A stretch of DNA of 9,055 bases from Candidatus Methanoperedens sp. (GCA_023249275.1 JAHFCV010000097.1:1-9055), one strand, 5' to 3'; shown: positions 1 to 5,586, numbered from the stretch's first letter. Numbers and translations are program-made. The notes: generated by a model not told the origin, from the letters alone.

Positions 1-119
1 ACTTCTTCAGAGAGCCCTGCTTCTTCAAGGATTTTCATTATGCTTCTTTTGCCTGTGTCTTTAATTTCTTTTGGCTGGTTCTTTTTCTTTTTCTCTTTTT
101 TTATGGTTGATAGTTTCAT
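1..119 (-). CDS. 5' end of a gene downstream of cbiB, probable cobZ (alpha-ribazole-phosphate phosphatase), partial
   Basis: Only the first 39 codons are inside the window; the gene runs off the left edge. An ATG at 119 follows a strong Shine-Dalgarno (GAGGAG at 125-130, 5 bases before the start). The N-terminus begins MKLSTIKKEKKKKNQ, is very Lys-rich for about 25 residues, then becomes a helix-like segment containing SIMKILEEAGLSEE. It starts 27 bases after the cbiB stop, on the same strand, so it is probably the third gene of the cobD-cbiB operon. In Methanosarcina mazei, as I recall, the order is cobD (MM2060), cbiB (MM2059), cobZ (MM2058), and PgpA/CobZ-type phosphatases begin with a similar short helix ending in a Leu-Ser/Thr-Glu turn. 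The family call therefore rests mainly on synteny. No catalytic residue is visible, and the basic extension is unexplained. Confidence 0.6.
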   Translation of the reverse strand, partial: MKLSTIKKEKKKKNQPKEIKDTGKRSIMKILEEAGLSEE

Positions 120-124
120 ATATT

Positions 125-130
125 CTCCTC
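125..130 (-). promoter_or_regulatory. Shine-Dalgarno of the partial gene at 1-119
   Basis: Reads GAGGAG on the minus strand, separated by AATAT from the ATG at 119. It is one of the strongest ribosome binding sites in the window and fixes the start of the truncated gene. Confidence 0.75.
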
Positions 131-146
131 TATCTAATAACTAAAA

Positions 147-1064
147 TCAAACTAATGGCACCTTCCCTATAAAATATACTCCTGCAATCACAAGAAACGA
201 TGAAAAACCAACGATATTAACAGCTTTCCTTATCTGAAAAGGCTGCGGTTCATCATATCGAGCCCCCAGCACATGATACCCGATCTTCTCAAGCCTCACC
301 TGCAGTGCGCCTGAAACCGCAGCCATCTGCCAGCCGGAATTGGGCGATGCAGTCTTGTTGTGGTCGCTGAGACACGTTTTAAGCGCATCAAAAGGTTTTC
401 CAAACAGGATTGACGCTATCAAAATAAATATTATAGATAACCGCGCAGGCAGCCAGTTTACAATATCATCAAGCCTTGCAGAAGCATAACCCAGCTCCAG
501 GTAAGGTTCTTTTTTGTAACCCACCATGGAGTCAAGCGTGTTAATCATGCGGTAAGCCAGAGCGCCCGGAAGACCCAGCAGCAGGAAATAAAAAAACGGC
601 GATAAGATACCGTCAACAAAGCTTTCAGCCACAGATTCTATTACAGCCGAAGCTGACTTGTGCATATCGAGCCCCGATGTATCCCTGCCAACAAAGGTTT
701 TTAACTCTCCTCTTACTTTTTCAATCCTTCCTTCCTCAAGGTCTTTTTTTATTCCCAGCGCCGATTTTAAGAGCATGCGAATAGAAAACGTGGATTTTAA
801 GAAAAATGCTGCGATGATTAAACCTGGAATTCCTGTCCCAAGCAACATTACCACCACACCGGCAAGCGCAGCTAAAACGACGCAGAAAATCACCATAAGC
901 AGCCCATACAACTTCCTGAAACGAACGGGTGCTAAGCGCACAAACAGGTAAATCATTTTTCCCATCCACACCACAGGATGAATAAATGCAGGCGGTTCAC
1001 CGAATAAAATATCAAACAGCACCGAAAGGAGCAAAACCTGTATCCAGAAATCCATAATAATCAT
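147..1064 (-). CDS. cbiB: Adenosylcobinamide-phosphate synthase CbiB
   Basis: Integral membrane enzyme that joins (R)-1-aminopropan-2-ol O-phosphate to adenosylcobyric acid, giving adenosylcobinamide phosphate in cobamide synthesis. The 305 residues match the usual family length. Family signatures are visible: LFGEPPAFIHPVVWMGK at 20-36; E147 and D151 with SPFFYFLLLG (155-164); INTLDSMVGY at 174-183; DD at 199-200 with NWLPARLS (203-210); and PNSGWQMAAVSGAL at 241-254. Hydrophobic segments lie near 5-20, 55-90, 155-172, 210-222 and 284-300. The ATG at 1064 overlaps the cobD stop in an ATGA arrangement, so translation is probably coupled; a second in-frame ATG at 1055 is possible. The upstream neighbour makes the aminopropanol phosphate that this enzyme uses. 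The family assignment is secure. Confidence 0.95.
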   Translation of the reverse strand: MIIMDFWIQVLLLSVLFDILFGEPPAFIHPVVWMGKMIYLFVRLAPVRFRKLYGLLMVIFCVVLAALAGVVVMLLGTGIPGLIIAAFFLKSTFSIRMLLKSALGIKKDLEEGRIEKVRGELKTFVGRDTSGLDMHKSASAVIESVAESFVDGILSPFFYFLLLGLPGALAYRMINTLDSMVGYKKEPYLELGYASARLDDIVNWLPARLSIIFILIASILFGKPFDALKTCLSDHNKTASPNSGWQMAAVSGALQVRLEKIGYHVLGARYDEPQPFQIRKAVNIVGFSSFLVIAGVYFIGKVPLV

Positions 1065-2467
1065 AGGTTCGGCTCCATCACACGCTTCCAGACGTCCTTG
1101 AGCTTCTTACCTTCCATCAGCGATTCCAGCACCCTCTCTGCAATATCCCCCCTGTGGATTATGCTGCACTTTGCGCAGCTCCACACTTCCCCGCCAGTGG
1201 ATTTATGCACAAGTTCCCCGCCTGTTCTTTCATCTTTGCATGGATAGAAGGGGCAGAAGCAGAAAGTGCAGTCCTGCCCTTCAAAATGACATGGATAATA
1301 CTCGCAGTCGATCCTGCTCCTTTCTGTGACGCCTCTTTTTAGCGCCTTTCCAATCTCTTTTTTCGCAAGTTCTGCTCCCCACTCTGATATGACATGTGAA
1401 AAAGCATTAATTAACTTTCGATTCTCGCTTCTTTTGCGTACAGCCACCCTGATATGATTTTCAAGACCAAAAGAAGCGCAATCCCGGATAATAATGCCGC
1501 GCCTTAACATTCTCCCAGTCAGCCCGGCTGCATCGAGCGCGAACTCACGCGCATCGATAAGAATGAAATTTGTCTCACTCGGGTACGGTTTGAAACCGCG
1601 TATCGAGCCAAGCTTTGATGCCAGCCATAGACGCTCTTTCCTGATTAATTCAAGCGACCTGTCTATATAGTTTTTATTATTCTTAAGAAGGTGCTCCCCG
1701 ACTGCCAAGCCGATGGAGTTGAGATTCCAGGGCAGGCGGATGTTATTTAAGAGCCTTGCATATTCAGGAGAGGCAACTGCAAACCCAATCCTCAATCCTG
1801 CGACTGCATATATCTTTGTAAGTGAACGCATGACAATGACAAAATCGTTACAGGCTGCAATATCGGCAATACTTTCGCCAGGGTCTGAAAGCTCAATGAA
1901 CGCCTCATCAACGAATAGAAAAACTTCAGATGAGATGCATTTTTTCGCAAGCCGGATTACCTTGTTGCGCTCCAGCAGGTTACCCGTGGGATTATTAGGA
2001 TTGCAGAGAAAAACAGCCTTGCAACCCTCGGGTTTTACATTTGTTATATTGTCATAACTACCATATTCAATATCAGCCCCGAATAACCTGCACTGGAATT
2101 CATATTCCCCAAACGTTGGAGACGGCATGATGACCTTATCTCCTGGCTCGATAACGGTCTGTGCAAAGAGTCGGATTATTTCGGACGAACCATTTCCGGG
2201 AACGATATTTTCAGGCGACACATTGAGATAATCAGCCGCAGCTTTTTTAAAACCCGAGTATCTGTTGTCAGGATAATCGCTGATATTTTTACAGGCTGTT
2301 GCAAGAATTTTATTTAATCCCGGGGTACCGAGCGGGTTAAGATTTACACTGAAGTCGAGCAGTTCATCGGGGCTCTTTCCGCAAGCTTCTGCGCTTTCTT
2401 TCAGTCTTGCGCCGTGAATGCATGGTGATAGTTCAATAGCGGTTTTTTTAACTCTGTTGTAAAACAC
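1061..2467 (-). CDS. cobD: L-threonine-O-3-phosphate decarboxylase CobD with Cys-rich C-terminal extension
   Basis: PLP enzyme of the class I/II aminotransferase fold that decarboxylates L-Thr-phosphate to (R)-1-aminopropan-2-ol phosphate, the linker of the cobamide nucleotide loop. Visible signatures in the 468 residues: SPCIHGA (14-20), DFSVNLNPLG (38-47), CNPNNPTG (155-162), VDEAF (186-190), the PLP lysine K218 in SLTKIYAVAGLRIG, and R340 in HIRVAVR. The decarboxylase fold ends near 365. A further ~100 residues carry eight Cys (388, 393, 400, 403, 405, 410, 431, 434) plus H394 and H438, a probable metal site. In M. mazei the homologue with such a tail is reported to be both L-Thr kinase and L-Thr-P decarboxylase; the same bifunctionality is inferred here. 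The start is GTG at 2467, with only weak SD-like AGGGC before it. No pduX-like separate kinase is seen in the window. The gene heads the operon and overlaps cbiB by 4 bases. Confidence 0.93.
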   Translation of the reverse strand: MFYNRVKKTAIELSPCIHGARLKESAEACGKSPDELLDFSVNLNPLGTPGLNKILATACKNISDYPDNRYSGFKKAAADYLNVSPENIVPGNGSSEIIRLFAQTVIEPGDKVIMPSPTFGEYEFQCRLFGADIEYGSYDNITNVKPEGCKAVFLCNPNNPTGNLLERNKVIRLAKKCISSEVFLFVDEAFIELSDPGESIADIAACNDFVIVMRSLTKIYAVAGLRIGFAVASPEYARLLNNIRLPWNLNSIGLAVGEHLLKNNKNYIDRSLELIRKERLWLASKLGSIRGFKPYPSETNFILIDAREFALDAAGLTGRMLRRGIIIRDCASFGLENHIRVAVRKRSENRKLINAFSHVISEWGAELAKKEIGKALKRGVTERSRIDCEYYPCHFEGQDCTFCFCPFYPCKDERTGGELVHKSTGGEVWSCAKCSIIHRGDIAERVLESLMEGKKLKDVWKRVMEPNL

Positions 2468-2481
2468 ATGCCCTGTTTTGT

Positions 2482-2510
2482 CTGGAAAGAATATTAAAGT
2501 GCTGGAAAGA
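2482..2510. repeat. Direct repeat CTGGAAAGA x2, 20-base period, in the cobD leader
   Basis: Two exact copies of CTGGAAAGA (2482-2490 and 2502-2510) sit between the predicted cobD transcription start (about 2535) and its GTG. Their 20-base spacing is about two helical turns, so a regulator could bind both on one DNA face. A third partial copy, CTGGAA, is at 2594-2599. Regulatory function is inferred only. Confidence 0.45.
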
Positions 2511-2557
2511 CTGTTTAGTCATTTAACACAAAGGATTAAAAATTGGGGTAAAATCAT

Positions 2558-2565
2558 TATTTATA
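2558..2565 (-). promoter_or_regulatory. TATA box of the cobD-cbiB operon
   Basis: Minus-strand TATAAATA preceded by GACCG, a good archaeal TBP site with a partial BRE. Initiation about 25-27 bases downstream would fall near 2535, giving a leader of roughly 68 bases before the GTG of cobD. Confidence 0.65.
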
Positions 2566-2656
2566 CGGTCTATACATACTGTTTTTTTCGTGTCTGGAAT
2601 AATATGATGTCCTGAAGCTCTTGATTTTTAAATGTCTAAACATTATTTTATTTCAT

Positions 2657-2687
2657 CCGATTCGGTTTTTTCGGTTTTTGAAAAACC
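2657..2687. repeat. Cluster of small palindromes and a tandem repeat
   Basis: CCGA-T-TCGG (2657-2665) is a perfect odd palindrome. It overlaps a tandem duplication TCGGTTTTT (2662-2670 and 2671-2679). The second copy is the left half of another perfect odd palindrome, GGTTTTT-G-AAAAACC (2673-2687). The cluster lies 60-90 bases upstream of the MC1 TATA box, where an activator could bind. The low-complexity T runs make chance partly responsible. Confidence 0.4.
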
Positions 2688-2746
2688 AATAGCAACAGCC
2701 TCATTATTACAAAACAGTATGCTTAGACGCATATTTCATAGCAAAG

Positions 2747-2754
2747 TTTAAATA
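2747..2754 (+). promoter_or_regulatory. TATA box of the MC1 gene
   Basis: GCAAAG followed by TTTAAATA, a BRE-plus-TATA arrangement. The predicted start near 2776-2780 leaves a leader of about 30 bases that begins at, or just before, the hairpin at 2779-2795. Confidence 0.65.
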
Positions 2755-2778
2755 CTATGACGTGGAATCTTAAGGTAA

Positions 2779-2795
2779 GACAACAAATCGTTGTC
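2779..2795 (+). repeat. 6-bp perfect inverted repeat in the MC1 leader
   Basis: GACAAC-AAATC-GTTGTC: a 6-bp stem with a 5-base loop, ending just before the GGGG that serves as the ribosome binding site of the MC1 gene. It could be an mRNA 5' stabilising hairpin or an operator at the transcription start. Which of these, if either, is unknown. Confidence 0.5.
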
Positions 2796-2810
2796 GGGGT
2801 ATGAAAAAAT

Positions 2811-3101
2811 ATGGTAGACATAAGAAATTTTGTATTAAGGGAAAAGAACGGAAAAGAAACTGGAGTATTCACCGGTCACCAGCCGCGCCAGGCAGCATTA
2901 AAAGCAGCCAACCGCAGCAAGGGAACAAAAGCAAAACCTGTTGAAATGAGACTGAGAGAAAGAGGAACTAAAAAAGTCCATATCTACAAGGGATGGAAAG
3001 AAATGGTTTCCGCCCCCAAAAACAAGCCAAAATGGATGCCTGCTAAGATCAATAAACCGAATGTCAAGAAAGTAGGCGTCGAGCTGCTTGATAAAGTTTA
3101 A
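2811..3101 (+). CDS. Methanogen chromosomal protein MC1
   Basis: Small basic DNA-bending and DNA-compacting protein that acts as a monomer on the chromosome of Methanosarcinales and relatives. The 96 residues fit the usual ~93-residue family length and align end to end with it: RNFVLRE (5-11), GVFTGHQPRQAALKAANR (18-35), LRERGTKKVHIYKGWKE (48-64) and APKNKPKWMPAKINKP (68-83). The aromatic and proline residues of the DNA-binding arm are present: W62, P69, W75, M76, P77 and P83. The start is the ATG at 2811, with GGGG at 2796-2799 as a somewhat distant SD; an ATG at 2801 is out of frame. The gene has its own TATA box and a T-rich terminator, so it is probably monocistronic and strongly expressed, as expected for a chromatin protein. 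No oddity is seen in the protein. Confidence 0.96.
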   Translation: MVDIRNFVLREKNGKETGVFTGHQPRQAALKAANRSKGTKAKPVEMRLRERGTKKVHIYKGWKEMVSAPKNKPKWMPAKINKPNVKKVGVELLDKV

Positions 3102-3109
3102 CTTCTAAA

Positions 3110-3124
3110 TTTTTTATTTTTTTT
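3110..3124 (+). terminator. T-tract terminator after the MC1 gene
   Basis: Two T runs (3110-3115 and 3117-3124) separated by one A, starting 8 bases after the MC1 stop. Archaeal RNA polymerase terminates at such oligo-T tracts without a hairpin. Confidence 0.7.
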
Positions 3125-3131
3125 AGTAAGC

Positions 3132-3139
3132 TTTATATG
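3132..3139 (+). promoter_or_regulatory. TATA box of the small membrane-peptide gene
   Basis: TTTATATG directly after the MC1 terminator. Initiation about 25 bases downstream would fall near 3160-3163, inside the palindrome at 3146-3164, giving a leader of only about 10 bases that still contains GAGGTGA. Confidence 0.6.
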
Positions 3140-3145
3140 GATATA

Positions 3146-3164
3146 CCTCAATTTTAAATTGAGG
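3146..3164. promoter_or_regulatory. Perfect 19-bp odd palindrome, operator or SD-masking hairpin
   Basis: CCTCAATTT-T-AAATTGAGG: nine base pairs around one central T, with no mismatch. It lies between the TATA box and the ATG at 3172, and its right arm supplies part of the GAGGTGA ribosome binding site (3161-3167). The predicted transcription start falls in the right arm, which favours a DNA operator for a dimeric repressor. If transcription starts further upstream, the RNA hairpin would hide the SD instead. Confidence 0.6.
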
Positions 3165-3171
3165 TGAGTTA

Positions 3172-3282
3172 ATGAAGCTTTTGCCATCATTGATAGGTTA
3201 TATTTTCTGGGCATGTGTGTCAATAACAGGTTTATTCATAACATTGGTTCTCATACCGGAATTCCTAAAAACCATCATTTAA
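3172..3282 (+). CDS. Putative 36-residue single-span membrane peptide
   Basis: An ATG at 3172 follows GAGGTGA (3161-3167) by 4 bases, one of the best SDs in the window, and there is a TATA box at 3132-3139. The peptide starts MKLLPSLIGYIFWACVSITG, continues hydrophobic (LFITLVLIPEFL) and ends KTII: one Lys near each end and an uninterrupted membrane span between about residues 4 and 29. No family is recognised. The TAA (3280-3282) overlaps the convergent stop of the CPBP protease gene (3279-3281). The gene is independent of MC1, which has its own terminator. Function is unknown; a small regulatory subunit of a membrane protein is one possibility. Promoter, SD and hydrophobic content argue that it is real; its short length argues for caution. 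Confidence 0.6.
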   Translation: MKLLPSLIGYIFWACVSITGLFITLVLIPEFLKTII

Positions 3283-4088
3283 CGGGATTGCAGCCACCAT
3301 AAAACAATAATAAGCGCCAGAATTACAACAAACAACCCAAAAAAACCCGCTTCCGGTCCAAACGCACCGCCGGTAATAAGTTCATGCTCAGAGGTTATTT
3401 TCAATATCCCGCCAAAGTCCTGCCTCAGTGAATATACATGGTATTGAAAGAAATTCCATGTAAAATGGAAGCCGATGGACATTGAAAGCCCGTCATAAAG
3501 ATAACAGAATGCAAGGAGTATTTCAGCTATTGTTATAGTTAATAGCATGATTATAATATTTTCTTTAGCAAGACCCAGTGTTGCGACCGAGGGGATATGC
3601 AGGATTGAAAAAAAGAGGGACGAGTAGAATACCGCATTCCATACACCATATTTCTTTGACATTTCCGGAAGTATGTATCCCCGAAACGGCAGTTCTTCTC
3701 CCAGAGCCACAAACCCCTGTAAGATAATCCCGCCAAGAAGGGCATTTTGAACGCCGGGAATCAAATCTTCGATATGAATAAGACCTGAGGCGAGTTCTGT
3801 TAAAAACACCAGCGTTATCAGAATAAAACCCAGGTACATTCCCTTGAAAAAACGATGACCCCATACGAATTTTTCTTTGTCATATTTTTTATAAATAATT
3901 GGTAATAATATAAGTATTATGTAAGCAAATAAAGGAAGGTATGCAACTATCGGAAGGGAGTCCTGCTTACTCATAGCAGTGGCATATTCCGGAGGCAGCC
4001 AGATGACAGATACACTTGAAACTATAATAACAAGGACAACCACAAAATAGAAAATATACGTCCGATTTTTTATTATATTTTCAATCAT
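3279..4088 (-). CDS. CPBP family intramembrane glutamic endopeptidase (Abi/Rce1-like)
   Basis: Multi-span membrane protein of 269 residues from the CAAX-protease/bacteriocin-processing (CPBP) family, whose members cleave peptides within or near the membrane. The three family motifs are intact: EELPFR (E131, E132, R136), FSILH (F160 to H164) and HFTWN (H208 to N212). Hydrophobic segments lie near 11-30, 47-66, 83-98, 115-130, 152-164, 177-197 and 246-266. The ATG at 4088 is only 19 bases from the 3' end of tRNA-Arg on the same strand, too close for an ordinary TATA box of its own, so the gene is probably transcribed through the tRNA. The SD is weak (TTGGAT). The substrate is unknown; nearby polyprenyl genes do not prove a prenyl-protein substrate. 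The stop overlaps that of the convergent small gene. Confidence 0.9.
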   Translation of the reverse strand: MIENIIKNRTYIFYFVVVLVIIVSSVSVIWLPPEYATAMSKQDSLPIVAYLPLFAYIILILLPIIYKKYDKEKFVWGHRFFKGMYLGFILITLVFLTELASGLIHIEDLIPGVQNALLGGIILQGFVALGEELPFRGYILPEMSKKYGVWNAVFYSSLFFSILHIPSVATLGLAKENIIIMLLTITIAEILLAFCYLYDGLSMSIGFHFTWNFFQYHVYSLRQDFGGILKITSEHELITGGAFGPEAGFFGLFVVILALIIVLWWLQSR

Positions 4089-4107
4089 ATTTATCCAAGT
4101 GTTTATA

Positions 4108-4181
4108 CGGGCTCGCTGGGATTTGAACCCAGGTCATAGGCTCCGGAGGCCCATGTACTATCCGGACTATACTACGAGCCC
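4108..4181 (-). tRNA. tRNA-Arg (anticodon CCG)
   Basis: The minus strand folds into a full cloverleaf. The acceptor stem GGGCTCG/CGAGCCC has 7 pairs. The D stem is GTAT/GTAC with a 10-base loop. The anticodon stem is TGGGC/GCCTA with loop CTCCGGA, giving anticodon CCG (4144-4146) that reads CGG (Arg). The variable loop has 4 bases and the T arm is CTGGG-TTCAAAT-CCCAG. The discriminator is G at 4108. There is no encoded CCA and no intron. The 5' ten bases (4172-4181) overlap the end of the upstream DUF92 coding sequence. Confidence 0.96.
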
Positions 4182-5530
4182 ATTATATAATAAAGCATCC
4201 CGGATATAATCGCCCCTGAAATCGTTGCGAAAAGGTTGACCCCGTTATTTGAGAGGTAGCCTTTCTGCTGGAGCGTGGCGCCGAGTACACTATCGATGTT
4301 TGTGCCGATAAATCCTCCTGCTGTAACAGCAAGTATAAGACCGAAATCATTTTTTATTAACACGAACGCAAGAAGAGCAATCACCAGAGACCCGAAAAAT
4401 GCAGCCCCCTCGCCAAGATCTGAAATTGCGCCGTCAGTGCCTGCCCTGACTTTTTTGAAGGTTGTAATCATTCGCGGCTCTTGTTTGCAGGTTTCCCCTA
4501 TCTCGCTTGCAAGCGTATCGCCGGTTGCAGTGGCGATTGAACCGAGATATGCTGCCAATAACACAACCCCGTGGGAGGGAAATATTCCGTAAGATATTGC
4601 AAGAGAAAGGGCAGCCAATGAATTACTGAAAACGTTCTTATACCCGCGAACCCCGCCTTTTCCTTCGGCTATCCCCCTGGCCAACTTATAATTGTATTTG
4701 TAACGGGTGAATAAACCTCCGAGAAGAAAGAAGGCAAGCAGTATGAAAAACCAGGATAATTCGCTGGATACAATTATCACGACCCCGAGCAAAGTTGCGC
4801 TAAGCATTGCAGAGATATCGGCAATTCGTGCCCTGTAAGCAAGATATCCCAGTACAAAAGAAAAAACAAGTATTTCCATAAGATAGACTGTGTCCACGTT
4901 ATAACTAAAAGTGTAAAATAACCACATTACCATCGCAGACCCGAAAGGGATGATAATATTATCCTCTGTCTCGGTCATGGTTTCAAGAAGCGCTCCTGTA
5001 TTAGCTCCTATGACGGAAAGGAAAATTATCATGCCGTAGGGGACCTGTAAAGTAAAGCCTGATATCCAGGCTCCGGCAAGGAATGCACAAACGCTGCCTG
5101 AAATCAAAAAAACAATACTGGATTTTGGGGAATAGAACTTGATGTCGTTTTGGGTTTTGTCTTGCCGTTTTGTTTTTTCGTGAATATTTATAACATCAGC
5201 GACACCATCGCCAAATGTTATAATAGCGAAGGCTGCCCCGATTATGAATAGGGGGAATTTATTATCTCCCAAAACCAAACCTATTGTTAAAAGGAAAGCC
5301 ATGGTAAAAAAGAGTTGAATCAAACCGGTAAGGTTCCGTGCCTTGATATCGCATTCACGGGCAAGGGCATTGAATATGGGGGATTCAGGGGGAATAAATG
5401 AAAAAAATAGAGCACCAACAAGGAACGCCAACACAAAATATGATGTATCAAAGTATGGAAAGAGCAGCGCGATTAATCCGATAAATATGTAGATGCTCTG
5501 TTTCTTATAACCTGATATCAGCCTCATCAT
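4172..5530 (-). CDS. Membrane protein with dolichol/phytol kinase-like half and DUF92 (VTE6-like) half
   Basis: About 452 residues with many membrane spans. Numbering here is from an upstream TTG at 5587; I prefer the ATG at 5530 (M20), because the extra 19 residues start at TTG and lie in the divergent promoter region. The first half resembles CTP-dependent polyprenol kinases (SEC59/VTE5): FGDGVADVI (125-133), KSS (155-157), and E202 to DNIIIP (209-214). The second half is DUF92/TIGR00297: GDTLASEIG (356-364), RMITTFKKVRAGTDGAISDLGEGAA (372-396), GFIGTNIDSVLGATLQ (425-440), NNGVNL (447-452). In plants VTE5 makes phytyl-P from phytol and VTE6 makes phytyl-PP. This fusion may do both steps on an isoprenoid alcohol, or supply polyprenyl phosphate; substrate inferred. 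Its TAG stop (4172-4174) lies inside tRNA-Arg. It is divergent from a cis-prenyltransferase subunit. Confidence 0.85.
   Translation of the reverse strand: MMRLISGYKKQSIYIFIGLIALLFPYFDTSYFVLAFLVGALFFSFIPPESPIFNALARECDIKARNLTGLIQLFFTMAFLLTIGLVLGDNKFPLFIIGAAFAIITFGDGVADVINIHEKTKRQDKTQNDIKFYSPKSSIVFLISGSVCAFLAGAWISGFTLQVPYGMIIFLSVIGANTGALLETMTETEDNIIIPFGSAMVMWLFYTFSYNVDTVYLMEILVFSFVLGYLAYRARIADISAMLSATLLGVVIIVSSELSWFFILLAFFLLGGLFTRYKYNYKLARGIAEGKGGVRGYKNVFSNSLAALSLAISYGIFPSHGVVLLAAYLGSIATATGDTLASEIGETCKQEPRMITTFKKVRAGTDGAISDLGEGAAFFGSLVIALLAFVLIKNDFGLILAVTAGGFIGTNIDSVLGATLQQKGYLSNNGVNLFATISGAIISGMLYYIMGS
4204..4209 (-). promoter_or_regulatory. Candidate TATA box for tRNA-Arg inside the DUF92 coding sequence
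   Basis: Minus-strand TTATAT centred 25 bases before the tRNA 5' end, within the last codons of the upstream gene. A second A+T-rich stretch (4184-4191) lies too close to the tRNA to serve. It would let the tRNA be transcribed independently. Confidence 0.4.
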
Positions 5531-5586
5531 CACAGAAACGGTATTTACAGGCAAATACTTTATCCTTACCCCCCAATAAAAGAGCA
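5531..5586. promoter_or_regulatory. Shared divergent promoter region
   Basis: About 56 bases separate the ATG at 5530 (minus) from the ATG at 5587 (plus). On the plus strand GCAAA-TACTTTAT (5551-5561) resembles the MC1 promoter and would place initiation at or near the ATG at 5587, giving a leaderless or near-leaderless mRNA. On the minus strand TTTTATT (5581-5575) could serve the kinase gene with a leader of about 20 bases. No clear SD precedes either gene. Confidence 0.4.

Larger units (their letters stand above)
2468..2810. other. Divergent intergenic control region between cobD and the MC1 gene
   Basis: 343 bases with no convincing gene on either strand. It holds a minus-strand TATA box for cobD (2558-2565) and a plus-strand TATA box for MC1 (2747-2754). 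A 9-base direct repeat CTGGAAAGA lies at 2482-2490 and 2502-2510. Small palindromes occur at 2631-2644, 2657-2665 and 2673-2687, and a hairpin at 2779-2795. The stretch is A+T-rich. I see no cobalamin riboswitch, tRNA or CRISPR repeat in it. Confidence 0.8.

Noticed and set aside
658..951. 97-codon plus-strand open frame within cbiB
   Set aside because: It is antisense to the conserved CbiB coding sequence and shows no domain; its composition is that of a shadow frame.
1713..2057. 114-codon plus-strand open frame within cobD
   Set aside because: Antisense to the conserved aminotransferase core of CobD, with no recognisable motif.
2468..2810. Cobalamin riboswitch upstream of cobD
   Set aside because: No B12-box-like segment or fitting multi-helix structure could be found; such riboswitches are also not expected in this group of archaea.
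2801..2941. ATG at 2801 starting a ~46-codon frame overlapping MC1
   Set aside because: It is out of frame with MC1, the GGGG ribosome site is only one base from it, and the peptide has no known features.
3551..3864. Two minus-strand open frames overlapping the CPBP gene
   Set aside because: They lie out of frame across the intact EELPFR and FSILH motifs of the CPBP protein and look like no known family.
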